From: Phyllostachys edulis
Lineage: Eukaryota > Streptophyta > Magnoliopsida > Poales > Poaceae
Direction of reading: 5' to 3'
Length of the DNA: 64,000 bases
NCBI GenBank assembly: GCA_036346405.1
Contig: CM070562.1
Location: forward strand, 103,626,999 to 103,690,998
Both the position numbers and the translations under genes were made by a program. Under the pieces are notes generated by a model. The model ran no database searches. It saw only the letters and a program-made list of their open reading frames with translations, and was not told the DNA's origin. Below are positions 56,409-64,000 of this stretch, in pieces. The stretch's first letter is position 1. Every line of letters starts with the position of its first letter.

Positions 56409-57762
56409 GGTCTGTTTGGTACGGCTGTAGCTTTTTTGAAAAGCAACTTCCAAATTAGGTCAGAGGGTTGAACAATTTGAGGGTCGAATCAATTTGTCAA
56501 GAGATTTATTGTTTGGTCGTCTCTTTTTAGGTAAGTTTCCGCAGCTTTCCGAGATGGGAAATATCTTAAATGCCCATGAGGACAGTAATAGCTTATTTGA
56601 CGCCGTTTAATGTAATTAACAACATTTAACGACAATTGACGATTATTAACGACGACTAACGCAATTGACGAGAATTACCGCAATAAACGACAACTGCTGC
56701 AATTAACGACTATTAACACAATTGACCGCAATATACAACAATTGACCGTAATTGACGACGATTAACGACAATATACCGCAAACAACGCAATATACCACGA
56801 TTAATAACAACATACCGCAAACCACGCAATAAAATGCAATTAGCGTATTTAACGACAATTATTACAATAAATATTTATTTCAGTCAATAGTTATTAAAAA
56901 ATTATTACAATGAATAAACAATACAATAAATAATTATTAATATAAATAATTATTACATAAATAATTAATTATTAAAAAATTATTACAGTGAATAATTAAT
57001 ACACCAAATAATTAACTAAATAAATAATTATTACAAACCATTAATTTTACAACCTAAAAAAAGAAAAAAAATTGAGCAGCCGACGAGAGATGGGTGGCTC
57101 GGGGGAGGAGGGAGCTGGGGAGGATGGAGGAGGCTGGTGGCACAAGGGAGGAGGTCGACAATGGGGTTGAGGCCGACGGTAGGGTCGAGGGAGGGAGCCG
57201 ACGTAGGAGGAGGGAGCTGGAGGCGAGTGGAGGCGCTAGATTCGGATCTGGCCAGGGCCGAGGGAGGAGGAGGCAGCCGGGGAGGAGGGCAGCGGTGCGG
57301 GTGGAGGAGGGAGTCGGGGAGGAGGGAGGAGGAGGAAAGAGCTCGGTGGTGGCGCGTCTTGCCAGACGGCTGTGACATAGGAGGAGGTGGAGGAGGGGCG
57401 GGCGGGCGGCGCGAAGGGGGAGGAGGAGGGCGGCCGAGCGGTGGTAGGGTTGGGGGAGCCGCGAGCGGCGCTCGATCAGGGTGGGGAATGGGAGAGGCGT
57501 TCGGTCGGGGTGGGGAATAGAAGAATGGGATGAACTCATGTTTTTGTACTAGGTATGGGGCGGGTAATAAACATGCAACTTTAGGGGCATTTTTCGGACG
57601 GGAAACGGGGGAAGTCGCGGGAAGCTCCTCACGGTCGGCTTCCGGCCTCCACACATTTTAGACAGCTTTTGGCTTCGGAAAAAAGTAGGAAGAAAAACCG
57701 GTGTTTGGGATTTGCTTTTTTTTTTCGAACTAAAAGTCAAACCGGCCGCCTCAAACACCCCT
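56409..57762. mobile_element. Non-autonomous terminal-inverted-repeat DNA element, about 1.35 kb
   Basis: The left end GGTCTGTTTGGTACGGCTG and the right end, read on the minus strand, AGGGGTGTTTGAGGCGGCC share an imperfect inverted repeat around TGTTTG. TTA flanks both sides (56406-56408 and 57763-57765; the right flank could also be TTTA), the duplication expected for PIF/Harbinger-type elements. The interior has an AT-rich, ACGACAATTGACG-like degenerate microsatellite (56590-57040) followed by a purine-rich tract (57070-57530). The minus-strand proline-rich ORF across that tract is low complexity. No transposase was seen. Superfamily and exact ends are tentative. Confidence 0.6.
56590..57040. 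repeat. Degenerate microsatellite of (A/T)A(T/A)(T/A)GACGACAA/TTAATTATTA words
   Basis: Repeated 8-12-base words built on TTAACGACAATTGACG grade into AATAATTATTAC repeats. The pattern is compositional, not in fixed register. Confidence 0.75.
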
Positions 57763-58586
57763 TTAGATGTTATCTAACAAACTACTGATGATGGAGCCCG
57801 CCTTGAGAAATGGTCGCTCGCCTACCTAGCATGGACCGAATATGTTTGTACGACAGAAAATCTATACAAGACAATAGACGAATCATGAATCTTTGGTCGA
57901 AATGGCGAGTTTTCGTTTGGTATTTGCAGAAATGGCAGTCGTCAAACGGTATTTGCAAAAATAGCCGTCTGTCAGACGGGGTGGCAGTCTTGGCAGAGCC
58001 CGCCCGCCGCCACGCCGCCGCCGCCGCATGGCGCCCGAGCGTGAGTTTTATATATATATATATTTTAAAAACCACCGCAAGACGACCACCATGTGGCAAC
58101 GCACTGTAGCATTTTTTCTTTTTTAAAAAAATGATTTAAATATATTTTTGTATGACTTTTTAAATATAGAAAATGAGCTCGAAAAATTATGATTTTTTTA
58201 TGGAGCCTCCTGACGTAGTGTACTTGCTTGTGTAATGTTTTCAAAATTTTATCCATTATGAATTTTTCTTGACAATTCATTTAAATATATTGTTTGTAGG
58301 AATTTTTTAATATAGAAAATGAGGTCCAAATATTATGATTTTTTTAAAGGCTGCTTACACAGTGGACTTGATTGTGTAATATTTTTCTAAATTTCATATG
58401 TTTTGAAAATGTCTCAAAAATTAAGGGTTTAGGTCTCGAAAATTATGGTTTTACGATTCGAAAATTAGGGCTTCATGATTTCATGTGACTTGGAATGTGT
58501 GAAGTTTAGTACCACAAAGAGTAGTGGCAGAATTTGAACTCTCATAGTAGTACTGATCATACTACTATTATTTAGATTTTGGGTAC
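57763..58586. repeat. Intergenic DNA with a diverged 145-bp direct duplication
   Basis: A block starting TTTAAATATAT.TTTGTA at 58135 recurs at 58280. It shares ATATAGAAAATGAG.TC, ATTATGATTTTTTT and GTACTTG/GGACTTG plus TTGTGTAAT in the same order. A TATATATATATATA run occurs at 58050-58062. No gene was seen. Confidence 0.75.
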
Positions 58587-59340
58587 TGTGAGGACCTTCT
58601 CTCGGAAATGCACTGGACAGGGCAAAGTACCAGAATTTTTTTTTGTGTGTATGAGTGTACGCGCCCTGGTACTACCGCACCAAGGAGCGGTAGTACCGCC
58701 CGCAGGTTTCGAGAGGGGAGGTCTTTCCAGACCTCCCGGAGATCTTCAAAGACCTTCTGGAGGTCTTGACTGAGTGCACTGAGCTAGTCTTAGGAGTCCA
58801 AGCTAGCTCACACAAAACGACGTAGGTGTGATCACAACCATATGGTCAAACAAAAGATGAAGCAGACAAATTAAACCTTGCATTAAACAAGACCTTATGG
58901 TCTAAACTTGCTTACAGAGGTCTGCCAACTTGGGCTTACAAAACCGACAACGGGAGGACCTCAAAAACTGAAAACACAAAAACACTAGAAGCCATTCGGC
59001 AAGCCCACAGGTTGTCGAGTGGAGGACGTCCAAGGCGTACGGTCGCCAAAGAACTCCTCCTCAAGAGGTCTGAGCCTCCTCACTGATCATCTTCGACCAT
59101 TTGCTTTACACAGTATCGACAACCATGAGTACTTTGAATGTACTCAGCAAATCGCAGAGAACAAATATGCAAATAATATTCATGCATTGGCTTAACAATG
59201 AGAGCTGTAGGGTTAGTTGCGCAAAGCTAAGTCTGACAGTAAATAACAGGTATAGATTGAAAAGCTTAATTTTTGAAACAATAATACTTAAGTACCTTTG
59301 TTTGAAAAGAGGGGAAGTGAGCACCAACTCACTCCCCAAG

Positions 59341-59508
59341 CCACTTGGGGGAGGTCTGGTCGCACCTACAACCAGGGCCTCTCCTAAGACCTCTCTGGAG
59401 CACCAGCTCCAGAGTTCCCAAAAACCTCTTGGGGGAGGTCTGGTCGCACCTACGACCAGGACCTCTCCTAAGACCTCTCTGGAGCACCAGCTCCAGAGTT
59501 CCCAAAGA
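59341..59508. repeat. Two-copy 84-bp tandem repeat in LTR D
   Basis: GGGGGAGGTCTGGTCGCACC starts copies at about 59347 and 59431. Both continue with CCTCTCCTAAGACCTCTCTG and end in GAGTTCCCAAA. Confidence 0.95.
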
Positions 59509-60896
59509 CCTTCCTAGAACTCCAAGATCTCTTCTGAGCACCCACTTAGGAGCTCATTGGACCACCCTAGGGTTCACAGGACCTCCACGACCAACTGAGG
59601 ATGTCACAAGCACTCAGAGCTACCCAGAGTACCTGCAGACATCCCATGCCAGCCATGGAACACCAATTTTTTTGAGAAGTCTACCCCTTGCACCATTTTC
59701 ACCGGGCATGTCCATGACCAAGGACTTGGCTATCCGAATAGATTGATACTCTGCAGAGGTGTACAACTTTACCCACAATTCACGACCTCTCTAGCGGGGT
59801 GGGTTCCCGTCGAAACCCTTACTCACTCCCGAAGGCAAGCAGTCTAGACAGCGCAACAAGGCCTTTACAAAGCTTTGTCCTGACCTGACCTGCCCGCTAA
59901 GGTTTCGCCGTCCTGTAAAAGGAACCTGGCCCCCTCTTGCGCCATGCAAATCAGCACGCACCACCACAACAGAACCAGGTCAAGACATCACTAATTATTC
60001 GGCCCAGACCATCCCAATGAAATGATCTTGTGGTTGCACTTAGAGGCCCAGATCAACAGAACACAAAGTTAAGTCCCTAATTGCTGCTCAGGCAAGGCTT
60101 CCACAACCCAGTGTGCTAAGAGCACCCTCTTTACTACACGATCACTTGCCCGAGCAAGAAAGCACTTTGGATTCACCTAGCCAAAGACCTCCCTGGTCAT
60201 GGCACCAAGATTTTAACAACGTGGTCTTGCACCACAATCAACACAACTTTGGCGTCCCACCATAGTTGTTTAACAGTGGCACCAACCACAGATTCTATAG
60301 TTCCATTAGTCAAGTTATTAGAGAAGGAATGTGATTCCCAATACCCCCGGTTCTACAAGCGAGAATAAGCATATACATACGATCCCATGTTGGCAATACC
60401 AAACAATGCTAACTAAAATACCCAACATAAGGCGTCCAAGAGGATCATGTCAACATGTCGAATACAATTGTCCAAGGAGGCATATTGTCAAGTAGGAGAA
60501 TAACTACTGCCCCAAACCATTTCTCATAAAAATAGCCATGCATGATTAAGTAAAGCAAAGTACATTTGAGAAGTTAGGCTCAATATGGTCAAAAGTCTGC
60601 GACTTGCCTTCGTTGAGCAGTGGTGAACCTTCAGTAGACACCGCTGGGTCCAAAAACTCCTCCTCAAACGCGGGATCTACACGTTCGCCAAAGAACCAAA
60701 TAAGCAAGCCAACTCCAATCAAGGACCTTAAAAGAAGACTTAAAAAGAAAGCTGAAATCAACTCAGCCGAAACCAGAAAGCAAAGGCTCAGCACAGCCTC
60801 GGGAGCTCCTTGGGGGGGTCCTAAGCGTGGAGAGAACTAGCGAGGGCAAGGAGATTGGAAATGAGCAAAAATGTGACAAAGGGAGGCATGCCCATG

Positions 60897-60906
60897 CTAT
60901 TTATAG
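60897..60906 (-). promoter_or_regulatory. TATA box of LTR D
   Basis: The plus strand reads CTATTTATAG, so the minus strand reads CTATAAATAG in the context GGCTATAAATAGCATGG. It sets the LTR orientation as minus, in line with the pol fragment. Confidence 0.65.
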
Positions 60907-61216
60907 CCAGAGCTGCTGGAGAGACAGCAAGGGTTGGAGCAAAACGTGTCAATGATTAGTGGTAGCTAGGACAAGGTTAGGACAGGGTAGGTCACCAAAA
61001 GAATAAAAAGAAGTACCCCAGATGTGACTGCATTTAATGTGATACAACGACCATTAAATGCGCAGAGCAAGGCCGACAAGTGGGGCCACCAAACTCAAGA
61101 AAACAGATCACCAAAGGGTTGGTCTCACCATGGGAGGACTTTGCAAAGACTAGGGGTCCTATCCTCTAATGGAGGTCCTAACCACAAGGAGGTCTTGAGG
61201 GCAGGAGGTCCTTAAG

Positions 61217-61356
61217 ACAACACGGAGGTTCTGAGGATAGGAGGTACAAAAGACACGAGGAGGTCCTAAGGACAGGAAGTCCAAAAGACGCGAGGAGGTC
61301 CTAAGGACAGGAGGTCCAAAAGACACGAGGAGGTCCTAAGGACAGGAGGTCCAAAA
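61217..61356. repeat. About four copies of a 35-36-bp repeat in LTR D
   Basis: GAGGTCCTAAGGACAGGAGG followed by TCCAAAAGACACGAG repeats in direct succession with few mismatches. Confidence 0.92.
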
Positions 61357-61380
61357 GACCTGCTCACAGTTCACAAGAGG

Positions 61381-61835
61381 TCCGAGGGTCAAGATCTCTT
61401 GAGGGAGGTCCTAAGGGTCAGATCTAACAAAGGGGAGGCCCGAACGGTTAAGATCTCTAAAGGGGAGGTCATAACGGTCAGATCTAACAAAGAGGAGGAC
61501 TAAACGGTTAAGATCTCCAAAGGGGAGGTCCTAACGGTCAGATCTAACAAAGGGGAGCTCTGAATGGTTAAGATCTCCAAAGAGGAGGTCCTAACGGTCA
61601 GATCTAACAAAGGGGAGGTCTGAACGGTTAAAATCTTGAAAGGGGAGGTCCTAACGGTCAGATCTAACAAAGGGGATGTCTGAACGGTTAAGATCTCCAA
61701 AGGGGAGGTCCTAACGGTCAGATCTAACAAAGGGGAGCTCTGAACGGTTAAGATCTCCAATGGGGAGGTTCTAACGGTCAGATCTAACAAAGGGAGGGTC
61801 TGAACTGTTAAGATCTCCAAAAGGGAGGTCCTGCG
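61381..61835. repeat. 60-bp tandem repeat, about 7.5 copies, in LTR D
   Basis: The unit combines AACGGTCAGATCTAACAAAG and GAACGGTTAAGATCTCCAAA, each followed by a GGGGAGGTC-type link. Copies keep an exact 60-bp register from about 61440 to 61800. It is really a two-part unit, each half about 30 bp, with diverged halves. The minus-strand ORF across it (repeating TSPLEILTVQ / TSPLLDLTVR) is a by-product of the period being divisible by three. Confidence 0.95.
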
Positions 61836-62760
61836 CGACCTTGAGATAAAGCGCAGTGGGGCAGGACCGTTAGATTTCAATCGGGCGGGGCAAGGCAATT
61901 GGGCCGTTCGGACCGAGCGAACGCTCCAACAGATCAGGATCATCCAATAAGGATCGGACGGCCCTAGAGGAGTGAGACGTTCGGACCAACCGAACATCTC
62001 ACCAAGATCAAACCGTCCAATGCAAATCGAATGGTACACAAGCGATAGAGGTCTAGATCAAATAGAAGACCCGATCGGACGCGAGGGAGGTCCAAACAAA
62101 CAAGGGGGAGGTCCTAGAGGACACAGGGAGATCCTGAAGGACACGAGGAGGTCCAAACAAACAAGGGGGAGGTCCTAGACCCACAAAGGAGGTCTGAGCA
62201 GGAGGAGATCTAGTGCAGGGCAAACTAAGCCTAGTTTGACTCTGCGAAAAATAAAAGGGTTTGAAATACAAACCCGGGCAGAGATCCACGTGGTGGTTGT
62301 GACCCAAACGAAAAGAGGTCAGAACCAAAAATAAATTCAAACAGGGAGGGAGGTCTAAACCTTAAAGAGATTCAAACCAACAAAGAAAATCTAGATTAAA
62401 AGAGATGGAAAGATCCAAACTCAGAGGAGGTCTAAAGAATCTCCAATGAGGTCCTATAAACACAGAGAAGGTCCAGAGAGAGGGCTAAAACAAAAGGCAC
62501 TCAGAGCATGCAAAAGAAAAAGAGCTAAAACTAGAGAGCACCGGACAACCTCAAAAGGACCAGGAACACGAACCGAAAGACTTAGTTAAGGTTTGGTTAG
62601 GTCAGGTTAAACTCCCAAATTTCTGAAATCCCAAGTTAAGCTTGAGCAGGCGAATAAACCGAATGGTTCCTTTTAGCTTTGAAAACGGCAAGAACTTTTA
62701 GGAAAAACGGGACGTTACAAACCTTCACCTCTTAAGGGAATCTTGACCACGAGATACAAG

Positions 62761-64000
62761 TTAGCTAGAGAATAGGTGCGGGAACTCCTTCTTGAGGTCC
62801 TCTTCGCGCTCCCAAGTTGCTTCTGGTTTAGTGTGATTGCTCCATTGCACCTTGCAAAGCTTGATGGTCTTGTTCTTTCTGACTCTCTCGGACACATCCA
62901 AGATCTTGATGGGTTGCTCCTTGTAGGTGAGGTTTTCTTGGAGGTCCACAGCTTCCATAGGCATTTGCTCTTCTGGCACTCTTAAGCACTTCTTCAACTG
63001 AGAGACATGGAACACATTGTGCACTCCAAAGCAAGTCGAGGGAAGATCTATCTTGTAGGCCACTTCTCCTCTTCTAAGAGAATCGAAAAGGTCCAATGAA
63101 TCTTGGAGCTAGCTTTCCACCGATCCCTAATCATTGCATTCCTTTGAGAGGTGACACTTTGAGGTATACTTGATCTCCTCAAGTAAAGGCTAAATCTCGA
63201 CGCCATCGCTGTCGGATAGCTCTTTTGTCCGGTTTGTGCGCCTTCAACTTTTCCTTATTGACTTCACTTGGTCTTCACTTTCTTCAACAAAGTCGGTCCA
63301 AGAACTTGTCCTTCACCAAAGGTTCCATCCAAAGACAAGGGTGTTCTACATTTTTTTCTATAAAGAGCTTTAAAAGGAGACATCCGGAGGCTTGCTTGAT
63401 AGCTTTTATTGTAGGAGAACTCAGCATAGGGTAACATTCTGTCCCAACTTCCTTGCCTTTCCAGAGCACAAGCTCTCAGCATGTCCTCAAGTACTTGGTT
63501 GACCCTTTCGGTTTGTCCATCAGTTTGTGGGTGATAAGCTGTGCTGAAATTGAGGTATGTGCCCATAACATCATGTAGCTTTTGCCAAAATTTGGAGGTG
63601 AACTGAGATCCTCTGTTTGATACTATTTTCTTTGGGACACCATGCAAATACACAACTTTTGCCATGTAGATTTCTGCCAATTTGTCTCTAGAATAAGTGG
63701 TCTTCACAGGAATAAAGTGAGCCATTTTGGTTAGGCGATCTACAATGACCCATATAGAGTCAAAACGAGCCTGGGTCTGGGGTAGACCAGTTATAAAGTC
63801 CATCCCTACCTCTTCCCATTTCCACTCGGGTACGAGCAAGGGCACCAAAAGACCCCTAGGTCTTTGGTGTACGACCTTAACCTTTTGACAAGTATCACAT
63901 TTGGCCACATATTCTGCAATTTCTCTCTTCATACTAGGCCACCAGTACATCTCCTTGATGTCTTGATACATCTTTGTAGCTCTAGGGTGAATGGAATACA
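62761..64000 (-). pseudogene. Integrase and chromodomain part of pol of chromovirus D (continues beyond window)
   Basis: The integrase frame 63264-63971 starts in the zinc-binding region (YWWPSMKREIAEYV, CDTCQK), continues with the core (GMDFITGLPQT, NRGSQFTSKFWQ, the latter normally DRGSQF) and ends with YRKKCRTPL. The frame 62761-63096 holds the C-terminal part: FGVHNVFHVSQLKKCL followed by a chromodomain-like segment (VQWSNHTKPEATWEREEDL), ending FPHLFSS. Chromodomains guide chromovirus integration toward heterochromatin. Between 63097 and 63263 the frame is broken (early stop after LLKKVKTK). The third core position, normally DRG, reads NRG. Both suggest an inactive copy. Confidence 0.88.

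Larger units (their letters stand above)
58587..62719 (-). mobile_element. 3' LTR of a Tekay/Del-type chromovirus (element D), 4.13 kb
   Basis: The minus strand starts TGTAACGTCCCG (from 62719), the usual start of Tekay/Del LTRs, right after a purine tract (AAGAGGTGAAGG, plus 62724-62735) that follows the chromodomain stop. The proposed other end is TGTGAGGACC at 58587 (minus: GGTCCTCACA), comparable with the CCCAACA end of the solo LTR at 46112; this end is inferred. The TATA box is on the minus strand at 60897-60906. The LTR holds three separate tandem-repeat zones (listed separately) and is unusually rich in the word GAGGTC. Confidence 0.78.

Noticed and set aside
57031..57654. 207-codon proline-rich minus-strand ORF
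   Set aside because: Low-complexity reading of a purine-rich tract inside a DNA element; competing frames are equally open.
61500..62039. 179-codon minus-strand ORF with a repeating 10-residue pattern
   Set aside because: Produced by the 60-bp tandem repeat in LTR D, whose period is a multiple of three.

Overview
The window is nuclear DNA of a flowering plant, almost certainly a grass (Poaceae). The evidence is the GC-rich first exons, GT-AG introns, and the dominant repeats: Ty3/gypsy elements of the Tat and Tekay/Del types, a copia-type LTR, very small TRIM elements, hAT and MITE copies. Nothing bacterial or organellar was seen. The species cannot be named from sequence alone.

Layout. (1) 1-15531 is a nested retrotransposon block. 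Tat-type element A (gag-pol on the minus strand) occupies 1-6886, and its 5' LTR is at 14727-15531. Between them lies the 3' part of a second Tat-type element, C, in plus orientation: an 81-bp tandem array (about 6880-7700), an antisense accessory ORF (7873-13709, minus) and the 3' LTR (14105-14700). The accessory ORF of C is itself split by an internally deleted copia-type element (10838-13462). (2) 15532-33338 is the gene-bearing part. It holds a frameshifted exon-1 fragment of a mitochondrial calcium uniporter gene (about 16240-16560, minus), a complete 14-exon LMBR1-domain membrane protein gene (18520-25465, plus, 735 aa) and a small conserved-looking Cys/His-motif gene (26837-27322, minus). 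A 346-bp direct repeat and a complete 279-bp TRIM follow. (3) 33339-50947 is one nearly whole Tat element, B, in minus orientation: LTRs at both ends, broken gag-pol on minus, an accessory ORF on plus, a nested hAT (34430-35812) and a nested 3.46-kb solo LTR (42653-46112). (4) 50948-58586 is a second gene-bearing stretch. It holds a broken arabinogalactan-protein gene (51432-51789, plus), an intact two-exon uclacyanin-type phytocyanin gene (54669-55359, minus), a MITE and a 1.35-kb terminal-inverted-repeat element. (5) 58587-64000 is the 3' end of a Tekay/Del-type chromovirus on the minus strand: a 4.13-kb 3' LTR, then the chromodomain and integrase, running off the window.

How the parts fit. 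Only three loci look like functional host genes: the LMBR1-domain gene, the Cys/His gene and the phytocyanin. They do not form an operon-like unit and are independently transcribed. The most unusual structure is shared by the two Tat-type elements B and C. Each carries, downstream of pol and on the opposite strand, a PF04195-type accessory ORF with its own TATA box 130-165 bp ahead of its start codon. Elements A and B are clearly related copies (same gene order, same LTR, same 271-bp spacer duplication). Their U3 regions carry a phased array of short palindromes. All retroelement proteins here are interrupted by stops or frameshifts, so the elements look non-autonomous.
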